DNA of 64,000 nucleotides from Cladopsammia gracilis (GCA_022457155.1 JAJGOT010001033.1:32868-96867), one strand, 5' to 3'; positions 9,847 through 20,472 are shown, counted from the first letter of the stretch. The notes: a model not told the origin generated them from the sequence alone. Numbers and translations are program-made.

Positions 9847-12800
9847 TTCACCCTTATTAAGTATTCAAAATGACACCCAGAAAATGAATACGACATAATA
9901 TTTGATGTTGTCAAAATTATTTTATTAAGTAAACAAAAACAATGATTACAACCAGTTCTACTTTGTTACAAAGAGTGTGATGTTTATGTTTATTTTACAA
10001 GCCATCTGCAATCAATTGTCCAAGATCTCTTTGACATTTTGATTTATCTATTCTGCTAAATTGTCTCTGAAGTGTAGGTCGTTTGATCTTGTCTTGATTT
10101 TTAATGACTACGTCCGCTACAGTTTAAAGCATTGTTTGGTTTTAAGTGAACACGAAATGTGACGTCCTTGCAATGCGCTTGGTTTGAACACTAAATAAAC
10201 GTAAACGGTTCTTTTAAAGAAAGAGATTTGTGAGTGCATTTACTTTGCTAATGGTTTGAACTAAAGAAGGTTATTGTAAACTAAATATATGCGATTTGAC
10301 GCTACTCAAATTGAGTGAATTTCAGGTCAAAACAAATAGAGACTTTGAATTTAACTTGCAACCTAACAGAAATACTTTACGCTTAAGTCAAACAACGAGC
10401 GAAGCTAATCGAGTCGAGCGTGCTGCCTTACTTAGCGGGGTTTTTCTTTGACCAAGCGCGATAAAAACAAATGGCGATTTTGGAATATAACTCACAACCC
10501 AACTGCATTACAGATACAGTGTAAGAAATACTTCACTCTTTAGTTAAACAAGAAGGAATACTTATAGAACCAGTAAATAGTCTTAAACATCATCAAAACA
10601 AAACTCCAAAACTCAACTGGACAAGGCGGCAGCGCTCAGCTTTAACCGATTGTTTTAGTTGCTCGATACTTCGATTAACATTAACGAACATTTCTTTCGA
10701 GCATTTGCATTCAAGTGTGTTCTTGAATATAAATGACTTATAGCTTTTGAAGAAACACTGTTAAGAAACAATAAATGTAATTACCTTTTGTTAACACTCA
10801 CTCAATCACGAGCGTAGCGTAATTCAAACTTGAACGTACTGTAATATTAATTGCAGGAGAAACTGATTACATAAAAAGAAAAATACGGTGAAATTGTTTT
10901 CAGCAACTGACATTTTAAAGCAATGTTTGCTTTTCAAAGGTCTCTTTACCACATTGATTTATCTTTTCTGCTTAATTGTCTCTGAAGTGTAGGTCTTTTG
11001 CTCTTTTCTTGACCTTTAATGACCACATCCGCTTCGGTTTAAAGTATTGTTTGGTTAAAAAAAACAACGAAATGTGCGCTTTCAATTCACCTGGCTTAAA
11101 CACTAAATAATTATGTGTAAACGGTTCTTTAAAAGAGTTAAACAAAATTCAATTTGTGAGTGCATTTTCTTTGCCAATGGTTTGAACTAAAGAAGCTTAC
11201 TGTAATCAAAATATAAACTCAATGCAAGCATGACTTAAAAGGAAGCGCGGCGCGAGTTACACGCTTAAGTCAAGCAACACGAACGAAGCCAAATAATCGA
11301 GTTTAGCGCGCTGCATTCCTTAATAGCGCGGTTTTTCTTTGACCAAGCAATTTGACGCTACTCAAATTGAGTGAATTTCAGGTCAAAACAAATAGAGACT
11401 TTGAATTCAACTTGCAACCTAAGAGAAATATCTTACGCTTAAGTCAAACAAAGAGCGAAGCTAATCGAGTTGAGCGCGCTGCCTTACTTAGCGGATTTTT
11501 TTCTTTGACCAAGCGCAATAAAAATTTACTTACGAGTCAAAACGAATGGCGATTTGGAATATAACTCAGAACCCAACCGCATTACAGATACATTGTAAGA
11601 AATACTTTACTCTTTAGTTCAACGAGAAGGAATACTAATACAGAAACGTAGCGCTCTGTTATTTGTAGCGCGGGTTTCTTTGACCAGTAAATAGTCTTAA
11701 ACATCATCAAAACAAAACTCCAAAACTCAGCTGGACAAGGCGGCAGCGCTGCTTTAACCGATTGTTTTAGTTGCTCGATACTTCGATTAAAATAACATTA
11801 ACGGACATTTCTTTCAAGCATTTGCATTCAAGTGTGTTCTTGAATATAAATGACTTAAATCTTTTGAAGAAACACTCTTAAGAAACAATAAATGTAATTA
11901 CCTTTTGTTAACACTCACTCAACCGCGAGCGTAGCGTAATTCAAACTTGAACGTACTGTAATATTAATTGAAGAAACTGATCACATCAAAAGAAAATACG
12001 GTGAAATTGTTTACAGCAACTGACACTTTAAAGTAATGTTTGCTTTTCAAACGCGAAAACACGCTTATCTAGAAAGCAAAATGCCGCATAAACTTTTCTT
12101 TAAACTTACTGAATGTCAAACCGAAATGTTTAGTTGAAAACACAATTAAACTTGCGCTGAGTTGTTTAGCAATTGTTTTAGTACATCGAATCATGGTGAG
12201 CGTTAAAGACTTTAAAATTCAAGTCGGAACGAATAGAGATTTTAAATTTAACTCGCAATCTACTGATACACAGAAATACCTTACGTTTAAATCAAACAAT
12301 GAGCAAAGCTATTCGATCAAATAAAGCGCGCGTATAGTGCGAAAGTGCTCAGGCAATATCGCCTTTAATATAAATTGACAAGAAACTTTTCTGTCATTTG
12401 AATTTAAGTTATAAAAACACAATTCAATGAACTAAAACAAATTTTTGTTTGAGCAAAGTGGGTACGTAAGCGTCGCTTCAAAACATAGCGAAAGCATGTT
12501 CGCATGGAATGAAAAAATATAACTTAGTGATATTTTACGTAGCGAAACCTAGCGAGCGCTCTGTGTATTTGTGGAACTTCTTTCTTAAACACAAGAAAGA
12601 CAAGTTAACCAATGAAGTTGGTTGAGAGCCTTTGTTACCAATTACCAATTTCGATCGTGACTTAGATGCAGAGGAAACTTTTTAGGAAACGCCAGGAAAG
12701 CACAACAATTTTTTGTTTGGTTTCACAGTGAGACATTTTCTTAAGAAACTGATTGATCATAACAACATCAACATTAGTAATTGAGCGAACGCGAAAATGT

Positions 12801-14934
12801 TCTTTTATTAACAAGTTTTAATATGCACTGAAATAAAGTTAGCGGATATCTCGATTTGACAACGACCAATACGGCGATTTTCATCATACGAAAAGTCTAC
12901 TTTCGAACTAAAAGCCTTTTCTGCGGTATGATTATTAGAAAATCAAAAAAAAAAAAAAATTGCATGTCAAACCGAATAAGAACAAACAGTGTACTTGCTT
13001 TATAATTTACCAACATACACATCACAAGTTTACTTTACGAGAAAGAAAAGTAACTGGGCTGCGATTCTTTTAAACGGTATAACGAATTAAGGGTCAATTA
13101 ATGATAACAGTTTAGGAACGAATTAACAATACTTTTCTAAAAGTCAAGGATTGTTTGGATGCGCAGCGCTATTCGCATACTAGTAGCCGCTACATCTCTA
13201 GACGCTATGTATTTTGAGTTTCCCAAACAACTCCCCGATAGATGAAAACAAACTGAACGAAAAAAAAAAAGAACAAAACGTTCCGTTACTTCAGTCGTTA
13301 AATTAATTTCTTTCTCTTACACTGAACTAAATTTGCATGAGAAATTAACACCTCGGTCAAAAACAAAACAGCCATGCTTAGACAACAAAGCCACACGTTT
13401 AATAATAACAAAACTCATCAAAGTTATATCAAATCGTTATGTCGACAAAAGCGGTTTTTATTTACAACCATTCAAATCCATGCACAGCACAGTCAAATGA
13501 TAAGGAAATCAAACTTAACGATGGAACCGATCGTCTTCTTCCTTGAAATACTTTTAACGCTTGGTTATATCAATCAATAAAGCCGAGTTCGCACTTTTAC
13601 ATTTATCATCCAATAAATTAACTTGTTGGATTCGAGGCTGTTTTCGGAAATCCTTGATCACATTTATTTTTAATAAAGTAACCAGATAACCAAAGCAAAG
13701 TTGCATGTCCAAACGAATAACAACAAACAATATACGTACCCGCTTTATATTAACTTTACTCGAAAGAAAAGTAACTGGGCTGCGATTGTTTAAAGCGCGG
13801 CGAATGAACGTTCAATTAGTGATAACAGTTTAGGAACGAATTAACAATGCTTTTCTTGAAGTCAAGGATTGTTTGAATGCGCAGCGCTATTCGCGTACCA
13901 ACGGCGAACCTTTTCTGTCAGTTGAATTTAAGCGGCCATTTGTAAAAACATAATGAACTAAAACAACTTCTGTTTAAACAACGTGTAAACGTAAGCGTTG
14001 CTTCAAACATAGCGAAAGCATGTTCGCATGGAATGGAAAAATATAAGCTACATGAAGTTATATTATACGTAGCGAAACCTAGCGAGCGTTCCGCTGTTTA
14101 TTTGTGGAACTTCTTTAGACAAGTTAAACAATAAACTTGAAAGCCATTGTTATCAATTGCCAACTTTACTGTGAATACTATTTACAGCAACCGAAACGGC
14201 CATTCATCATTCGAAAAGTCTACTTTCCAACTAAAAGCCTTTTTCTGCGGTACGATTAGAGAATCAAAAAATGCAAGGCAAAGTTACATGTTCAAACGAA
14301 TAAAAGCAAACAATGTACCCGCTTTGTAATTTACCAACATACACATCACAAGTTTACTTTACGCGACAGAAAAGTAACTGGGTTGTGATTCTTTTAAGCG
14401 ATAACGAATTAAGGGTGAATTAATGATAACAGTTTAGGGACGAATTAGCAATGCTTTTCTTAAAGTCGAGTATTGTTTGGATGCGCAGCGCTATTCGCGT
14501 GCTAAAGAGAAACGACACGAGTTCAAAATACTCTTTTTAACTACAATTAAGCTGTCTCAAGGGTAATTGAACTATTCATTTGTATTTGCATACTGTTGAA
14601 AGCACGAGATTGTAATAAGACATTACGTAATGTTTGTGTAAAAATATGTGATTTTGTTGGTCCGTATTACCGTTCGCACTAAATTTTTGCGAGTTCTAAT
14701 TTTTCTAATTTATATTCCCGCAAACATTTTCTCCTTAAAAAATAACGGCCCCGCTGTCGAAACTATATACAAACTGATCATTATTTAGTAATAAACGTAA
14801 TGTAAAATCGTGTTGGTGCCCATTTACTAAATAAACGTCTCTTTCGTTAAGAAAAACACCAAAATTTAAAAGTTACTGAAACGACAAACAATAGATTGGA
14901 GTCATTCAGCGCGAATTCAAGAGCAACTTAGACC

Positions 14935-15248
14935 GACCCCCTGGAGTAGCTCATTGTAACTCAGAGCAACTCAGAACATTTGAGTGAGAAACTCAGAGTA
15001 CTTGAGTGAGCAATTAAGACCATTCGATTGAGCAACTCAGAGCGGTTGAGTGCGCAACCAAATTAGAGCAACTCGGAGCAACTCAGAGTAACTCAGAGCA
15101 ACTCAGAGTCAGAGTAACTCAGAGCGACTCAGAGTAACTCAGAGCGACTCAGAGCAACTCAGAGTAACTCAGAGTAACTCAGAGCAACTCCGAGTAACTC
15201 AGAGCAACTTAGAGTAACTCAGAGTAACTCAGAGCAACTCAGAGCAAT
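14935..15248. repeat. 10-bp minisatellite, about 30 units (left arm)
   Basis: Units of AACTCAGAGC / AACTCAGAGT repeat with exact 10-bp spacing over most of the tract and degenerate towards the outer edge. The same array, complemented, is in the right arm. The period equals about one helical turn, so each unit presents the same face of the DNA. Confidence 0.9.
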
Positions 15249-15500
15249 TCAAACGATGATACAGGGTCGATAACAGATGAGACTTACTGTTTTAAGAGTA
15301 ATCTAAAAAACACTCTTGCTGCTTGACCTCCTTGTCGATCTGTGTTTAGTCAGTTTGACATAAGACCAGTCACAGCAGAGGTCAAAGACTACAATACTCA
15401 ATATTTCAAGAATGACATTTATTAAAGACAATTGCAAAACAATGCATTACAGATAATCCCCTCTCCGTCTAATTCATTTTTAATGGAATTGATCTGACGT

Positions 15501-15989
15501 TTAAAAACTATCGTAATATTTTCTCTTTCTTGCTGTGTAAGTCAAGTCTTCATCTTCATTCGACGTTTCTTTAGGTACTAGGTCCTCCTGGTCAAACAGT
15601 CTGTTCAATATATATTTTCGTGTATTGACTGCTGCCTCAGCGGCCTCCGAATAATCCATATCATCCTCTTGCATAAAGCTATGCAATGTTTTCATGATCT
15701 TTTTATGCAGTGGGTCAGTTCTAAGATCGCGATACCACTTTAGATAGTGCAGATACAACCTTCGTAGCCTTTTTCTGTAAACAGGGAGTAAAAGATTAGA
15801 TGCTTGAACCTCCGCAACGTCTTGTGGCAAACCCTGCATCGTGTTTTCTTTCACCTGCTCTTCCCAGGTAGAGCTAAGGTCATTAATAACTTCTTCACGT
15901 AACTTATCCCAAGGATCAGTATCATCATTTTTGGCGTCACTAGCTATGCTTTTCTGGTCTTCGTCTTCGTCTTCGTCATCATCACCCTT

Positions 15990-16052
<63 letters not shown>

Positions 16053-16328
16053 GTCATCATCACCAACATCATTATCATCGTCATCTTTCTCTTCTTCTTC
16101 TCCTGCTTCTTCTTTTAATTTCTCTTTCTCTATCCGACGCATTGCCTTTTCATATTCCTCAAATTCGTTTCCATCATAAACATTATCTGGAGAATTCTCT
16201 CTCATTCTATACTGGCTGGTCATCTCTTCTTGGTCTTGCTCTGGACGTTTATTACAACCTTGCTTCTCGTGTCGATCTCTGTTGTATTTTCGGCTGAAAA
16301 CTCTTTCACAGAATTTACAAGAATGCAT
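15501..16328 (-). CDS. acidic C2HC zinc-finger protein of the inverted-repeat element
   Basis: An intronless 275-residue frame starting with ATG at 16328. Residues 4-25 form a single zinc finger, C-x2-C-x12-H-x4-C, with the FSRKYNRDRH spacing of the C2H2 type but Cys as the last ligand. Residues 60-125 are strongly acidic, including an unbroken run of about 23 Asp coded by a CAT/ATC-type triplet repeat. Residues 166-275 form a conserved-looking helical module (LLLPVYRKRLRRLYLHYLKW, then a DPLHKKIMKTL helix) ending in a basic tail. The inverted-repeat boundary falls inside the gene at codon 165, so the right arm holds a headless copy. A polyadenylation signal lies just downstream at about 15418. 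A DNA-binding or packaging role is possible; no function is established. Confidence 0.75.
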
Positions 16329-16900
16329 ATTGATCCACGATGGTTACTCGATGTTGACTTATTGTAAAATGAGTCGGCCACATCGCCTTGCTCATTTATA
16401 TAGCTGAGTCACTCTAAAGGGTTTTTGTTAATTTAGTATGTCCTTTTGTAACAAACGAGGTCAATTGTACTTGACATTAGCCTAAAATAAAAATTGTGAA
16501 ACCTTATACCAAACCCGAAAAACCAGTACAACTCGTTCCAAAAAATATATATATAATAGACAAAGTTATCAAACGTATAACTGCCACTATCTTATTTACC
16601 GTATCGGATAGATTTCCTATGGTTACAACTAACCATTAACGATTTAACGAGATAAATTTTATAAGAAGTGGCCCTGATACATGACAGGAAACGTTTTACG
16701 GAAATCAACGTTGTGCTTAGAGACGTCTCCATAAAATAAAAATGAAGGATCGATTCCCATCGTACCCATTTCTACATATTAACACACAGGGTGGAAGGTA
16801 TGTCAAGCATCTTTAATATTGAATGTTAAAAAACACTTACAAACATTTATAATAACAATGCAAGAAAGCTATTAACAAGCAACGGATGGGTCAATACTGT
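16329..16900. other. core spacer, zinc-finger gene promoter side
   Basis: This 570-bp AT-rich gap separates the start of the zinc-finger gene from the end of the zinc-ribbon-like gene; both genes are on the minus strand. It should contain the promoter of the former and the 3' end of the latter. A TTATATAGCTGAG stretch near 16395, about 70 bp upstream of the zinc-finger ATG, is a TATA-like candidate. Confidence 0.35.
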
Positions 16901-18037
16901 TCAAAAGTTCACCCAGCCAGGTTTGAAGGTGGCTTCATCAGGATGGTCTTTCAACCAACTGCGTACCATCGCATCAGCATAAACATGCCCTTTCAACTGA
17001 GAAGGGGTTATGATGATATTGTTGCGGTCGGTGACAACGTATTGCCTGCCAGTCTTAGAGTATTCTCCTGGACGGTCAAATTTACTGGAATCAGGCTCTT
17101 CCTCGGTTTTGAAATTTCTTTTCGGAATGTTTTCGTCTAAACTCCTGTTAAAGAAATTTGGGTTCCAACGAGGTGGAAACGGATGCAGTGTGATGGGTTT
17201 GGTCGCTTGTTCCGCATTTTTCAGTTCCTTGTCAAGACATTTCTGTCTTTGCTTGGGTGAAAGGCATTCACTATCAATTTGCTGGCCTCCTGGAAGATCA
17301 AGGGACTCTTCTTCCTTAGTACTGGTCAACAACCTGTTCCGTTCCACGCACTCTTGGTTTTTCTTTTTCAAGGCATTTGCTGCTTTGGAAAACTGATCTC
17401 TTAGTTCGGACGTCTGGCGGTAATGGAGATCTTTCAGCTCTGGAGGACCCCAAATGAGGTCTATGCCATCGTCAGACGGCAGGAGTTCACCTGGGTACTT
17501 GCCATCGTTATAGAAATATTGATCACAATCAAGATAGCGGGACTTCACGTACTCCCCTCCTTGTTTGGACACAAACTCGCCCATCTCCACGTCATGATTA
17601 GGGCAACACAGGGTATGAGAAACCACAGGATGGAATTGCGGTTCTCCCGGTGGCATTTCAAATGGAGGAAGAGAATCTGTCTGGGTGGCTTGATTCATGA
17701 ACCTCAGCTCGCACAACAAATCGTGTACAGCTTGTTCTTCTTCTTGAGTCACAATCTCTCCTGTTTCGAAAAGTTCGATATCTGTTTTTTCTGAGCTGTT
17801 ACCAAGTTTGAAAGGTATATAATCAAGACCCTGCTTTACCATCTCTACAAAGTTGGGATCGTCATCCTCATTGAAGTGGACTCCCTCACATTTGCCTTCG
17901 CAGACAGTATGAATAGTGTCACCATAATTCACGATACGGTTGTCTGTTTTTCTCTTTTTAGGTTTGGTTCCTGAGGGAACCTTGGCTGGACGAGTGGGCT
18001 TTCTCTTCGTAGCGTGATCAACTTTGGACTGTTCCAT
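16901..18037 (-). CDS. 378-residue protein with NLS-like start and degenerate zinc-ribbon motif
   Basis: The ATG at 18037 is chosen because the open frame upstream of it offers only a GTG. Residues 10-30 are rich in Lys and Arg (TKRKP, KPKKRK), a likely nuclear localisation signal. Around residues 144-175 the pattern CCPNH...F-S-x-GG-x-Y...C-D-x-YF resembles GRF-like zinc fingers (CPxH, then a Ser-Gly turn, then YxxC), although the fourth ligand is not obvious. The segment after about 225 is highly charged and contains a likely coiled coil (ALKKKNQECVERNRLL). No enzyme motif was found. Single exon, like the other core genes. Its upstream region is duplicated in front of the SLOG gene. I do not recognise a family beyond the zinc-ribbon resemblance. 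Confidence 0.7.
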   Translation of the reverse strand: MEQSKVDHATKRKPTRPAKVPSGTKPKKRKTDNRIVNYGDTIHTVCEGKCEGVHFNEDDDPNFVEMVKQGLDYIPFKLGNSSEKTDIELFETGEIVTQEEEQAVHDLLCELRFMNQATQTDSLPPFEMPPGEPQFHPVVSHTLCCPNHDVEMGEFVSKQGGEYVKSRYLDCDQYFYNDGKYPGELLPSDDGIDLIWGPPELKDLHYRQTSELRDQFSKAANALKKKNQECVERNRLLTSTKEEESLDLPGGQQIDSECLSPKQRQKCLDKELKNAEQATKPITLHPFPPRWNPNFFNRSLDENIPKRNFKTEEEPDSSKFDRPGEYSKTGRQYVVTDRNNIIITPSQLKGHVYADAMVRSWLKDHPDEATFKPGWVNF

Positions 18038-18290
18038 CTTTGCACTGAATCCACAAATTGAGAGACGCTTCACTTGTTATGTGTTCTACGTGAACCAATC
18101 ACGTTTCCTTTCAAATCTGACCAATCAATGATAAAAAAGGTAAGAGGACGCGGTCAAAACTAGTTTTGTTAAAATGACAGGATAAGTGTGTGATTAAATT
18201 CGGTTCTCTAACTGTCTTGTGGTAAGATGACTCGGTCAAACTGGTTTGCACAATGTTCTGAATGGTTCTTAGTTGAGATAAAATGAAGAA
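18003..18290 (-). promoter_or_regulatory. promoter region of the zinc-ribbon gene, duplicated at 19136-19425
   Basis: Includes the first codons of the zinc-ribbon gene and about 250 bp upstream. It contains the CCAAT-type sequence GAACCAATCACG, the palindromic GGTCAAAACTAGTTTTG at 18152, and GGTCAAACTGGTTTGCACAAT at 18233. The same elements, in the same order, occur 1.13 kb away in front of the SLOG gene, where the orientation relative to the gene is reversed. The block may therefore act in both directions. Confidence 0.55.
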
Positions 18291-18510
18291 TGTTTTTGTC
18301 GAACGATAACGAACTGTAGCTTGCAACATCATACATATTGAGAGAGGCTTCACGAATATTATTACCCTCCACTGAATCAAACGGTAAAGCGTTGACACAT
18401 TTTTTTTTTTAACCCAAACCCAACTGAAGAAAGTTAGTTTTTTCACTTGTTCATTGTAAGTGTTGCGAAATGAAATATGATCCAACGATAAGGAATATTT
18501 GTCCACCTTT

Positions 18511-18948
18511 CTACAAGCTTCTTGCACAGAGTCGTTGCTCTTTTTCTTTTACCAAAACATCCTTTTCTTCTTGCAATTGTTTTACCTCCTCTTGTAACTT
18601 GACAATAATAGGATGCCATTTCAACACAACCTCTTCTACTTGGAAAAAGATGTCATTTCCAGTGATAACCTCTCCTGATTTTTCAATTTTGCGCCAAACC
18701 CCATATAATTCAAGAATTTCTTTAAGCAGAGTTTCTTGATTCGGTTTCCAATCATCAAAATGACAACAATCGTCGTACACCTCAACTTCCACTCCAAATG
18801 TTTGCTCTAATACTTGCATGGTCGATACCGTGAGCGAATCCACTACTCGATTGACTCGTTCCAAGAAATTGCGTTGTTTTTGTTCCAACAGACAATACAA
18901 ATCTTGAGATCCAATCAGGGTGTGAACAGAGCGAGCAAGTTTGGGCAT
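18511..18948 (-). CDS. 145-residue coiled-coil protein of the inverted-repeat element
   Basis: Single exon from ATG at 18948 to TAG at 18511. The N-terminal 100 residues look helical with few charged clusters (QNFLERVNRVVDSL, then EVEVYDDCCHFDDW and WRKIEKSGEVITGN), and the C-terminal 35 residues (KLQEEVKQLQEEKDVLVKEK) have clear heptad spacing of Leu and Val, a coiled coil. No signal peptide or membrane segment. It lies between the zinc-ribbon and SLOG genes and is transcribed with the zinc-ribbon gene direction. Neither its family nor its function is recognised; a structural or oligomerising partner for another element protein is a guess. Confidence 0.6.
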   Translation of the reverse strand: MPKLARSVHTLIGSQDLYCLLEQKQRNFLERVNRVVDSLTVSTMQVLEQTFGVEVEVYDDCCHFDDWKPNQETLLKEILELYGVWRKIEKSGEVITGNDIFFQVEEVVLKWHPIIVKLQEEVKQLQEEKDVLVKEKEQRLCARSL

Positions 18949-19135
18949 GTCTATTGTTATCTAAAGGACGCGGAAGGTATTATTTGCATATGAATGATTT
19001 ACCTATACAGTTATTAGTTTTCATAATAACACAAAAGGTATAGGTATAGGTAAAGGCAGTTTATTACATATGCAGGAAGGCATATTGTGACGTCATTGAC
19101 TAGGCACTTGCTAGGCCGTAACGAGGCCTACTACT
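18949..19135. other. core spacer with GGTATA repeats and CRE
   Basis: Contains GGTATAGGTATAGGTA near 19037, a TACTAC run near 19129-19140, and a perfect CRE, TGACGTCA, near 19089. It separates the start of the coiled-coil gene from the duplicated promoter block and may itself be a small insertion. Confidence 0.35.
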
Positions 19136-19425
19136 ACTACTTTGGACTGTTCCATCTTCACGCCGGAACCATAAATTGTGAGCCGCTTTATTTGTTTTGT
19201 GTTCTACGTAAACCAATCACGTTTCCCTACAAAATCTCAACATTCAGTGGTTTGAGCAAATAAGGAAAAACTCTTTGTTAAAAAAAGGTAAGACGACGCG
19301 GTCAAACTAGTTTTGTGAAAACGACATGAGAGGTATGTTATTAAATCCGGTTTTCTAGCTGTTTTGTGGTAAGATGACGCCGTTCATCTGCTTTGCACAA
19401 TCTTCTGATTGGTTCTTAGTTTAGA
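19136..19425 (+). promoter_or_regulatory. promoter region of the SLOG gene, direct duplicate of 18003-18290
   Basis: It keeps the first few codons of the zinc-ribbon gene on the minus strand (GTTCCATCTT, the complement of the ATGGAACAGTCC start), now with no gene behind them, followed by the CCAAT-type GTAAACCAATCACG, the palindromic GGTCAAACTAGTTTTG at 19300, a decayed second motif near 19378, and CTGATTGGTT just before the gene. The SLOG gene is therefore driven by a copied promoter in the reversed sense. Confidence 0.55.
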
Positions 19426-19463
19426 TAAATACGTTGTGTTATTTCATTTTATTTTCACCAAAG

Positions 19464-20135
19464 ATGAAGGAAGAACCCACGGACTGTCCAATCGGAACAG
19501 GCTATGTGTTATACACTGGTGGTTGCGGTGAGTTAGATCTTTTGGCGGAAGGATTGGGTGGAAAGTATGGTTTTCAAGTAGAGGTCAAGATAGGGCCACG
19601 TCATCTCAGGGCCAAAACTATCACACCGTTACCGAGAGAAACGTTGATCCAAGCGAACCCTTATTTGCATCATGCCAGCAAATCACTCGATAGACCATTA
19701 AACATGACAGAGAACAGTTACGCGCGAGAACTCTTTCAAAGAACCTTTTTTATTGTCAAGGATGTTCGCATCGTGTATGCATTTGGCGAGTTGAATGCAG
19801 AAAAAAATCAAGTCAAAGGTGGAACGGGATGGTCTGTCCAATTGGCGTTGGATTTAAACAAAGAGGTATATGTCTACGACATTCCTAGTAAGAAGTGGTA
19901 CCAACCCTTTTTCTTTCGCTGGAACGGTGAAGGTCGTTGGGTAAAAGAATTTGGTTTTCAACCGCTACATGGTTATCCAACCCTACATAAATCCAGTGCC
20001 ATAATTGGTACCCGTTACATTAGAGAAAATACTAAGCAAGAACTAAGAGATCTCTTTCGAAGAACCTTTTGTTTGGATCAGGACATCCAACAATTGGACA
20101 AAGCTTTACAAGGACTGAGATTCAAAGACGTTTGA
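19464..20135 (+). CDS. SLOG/Rossmann-type nucleotide-binding protein (YspA/cpYpsA-like)
   Basis: A 223-residue single-exon protein. ATG at 19464 is used because the frame upstream offers only a TTG. Residues 17-25 (YTGGCGELD) form the first glycine-rich loop; residues 99-110 (KDVRIVYAFGEL) and 119-123 (GGTGW) followed by a VQLALDLNK helix and YVYD strand (136-139) are the second. This order, with a conserved W after GGTG and the A-F-G-x-L strand end, is that of the SLOG/LOG superfamily, specifically the YspA/cpYpsA-like group known mainly from bacteria and phages, whose members bind or process nucleotides. The C-terminal third (160-223) lacks known motifs. The stop lies one base before the inverted-repeat boundary. 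Likely horizontally acquired; substrate unknown. Confidence 0.75.
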   Translation: MKEEPTDCPIGTGYVLYTGGCGELDLLAEGLGGKYGFQVEVKIGPRHLRAKTITPLPRETLIQANPYLHHASKSLDRPLNMTENSYARELFQRTFFIVKDVRIVYAFGELNAEKNQVKGGTGWSVQLALDLNKEVYVYDIPSKKWYQPFFFRWNGEGRWVKEFGFQPLHGYPTLHKSSAIIGTRYIRENTKQELRDLFRRTFCLDQDIQQLDKALQGLRFKDV

Positions 20136-20136
20136 A

Positions 20137-20472
20137 CAGGGTTTGCCACAAGACGTTGCGGAGGTTCAAGCATCTAATCTTTTACTCCCTGTTTACAGAA
20201 AGAGGCTACGAAGGTTGTATCTGCACTATCTAAAGTGGTATCGTGATCTTAGAACTGACCCACTGCATAAAAAGATCATGAAAACATTGCATAGCTTTAT
20301 GCAAGAGGATGATATGGATTTTTCGGAGGCCGCTGAGGCAGCAGTCAATACACGGAAATATATATTGAACAGACTGTTTGACCAGGAGGACCTAGTACCT
20401 AAAGAAACGTCGAATGAAGATGAAGACTTGACTTACACAGCAAGAAAGAGAAAATATTACGATAGTTTTTAA
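20137..20472 (+). pseudogene. headless copy of the zinc-finger gene's 3' half in the right arm
   Basis: From the right-arm boundary the frame encodes residues 165-275 of the zinc-finger protein with one visible change (DMDYSEA to DMDFSEA), ending with the same stop. There is no ATG at its beginning and the C2HC finger and acidic run are absent. It begins two bases after the stop of the SLOG gene, so it most likely serves as that gene's 3' untranslated region, using the AATAAA at 20550. Translation would need read-through or re-initiation. Confidence 0.7.

Larger units (their letters stand above)
9419..15836. repeat. left arm of the inverted repeat, essentially noncoding
   Basis: Outside the 3' half of the zinc-finger gene (15501-15836) no convincing gene is seen; the 60-70 residue frames within it lack family features. 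The arm is itself built from duplicated modules: 10025-10930 is repeated with changes at 10941-12030, and a block ending GGATGCGCAGCGCTATTCGC occurs three times (about 13000-13170, 13730-13895, 14310-14500). The sequence TAGCGAAACCTAGCGAGCG also recurs (12541 and 14077). Together with the 10-bp repeat near the core this is a layered repeat structure. Confidence 0.8.

Noticed and set aside
13374..13580. 68-residue frame in the left arm and its mirror in the right arm
   Set aside because: Present in both arms only because the arms are copies; no domain, no relatives among the modules, and flanked by stops in an AT-rich repeat.
15841..16179. poly-Ser frame opposite the zinc-finger gene
   Set aside because: It is the antisense reading of the Asp triplet repeat.
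18111..18527. 138-residue minus-strand frame in the zinc-ribbon gene's promoter
   Set aside because: It has no ATG at its start, overlaps the coiled-coil gene end and the promoter block, and its composition is not protein-like.
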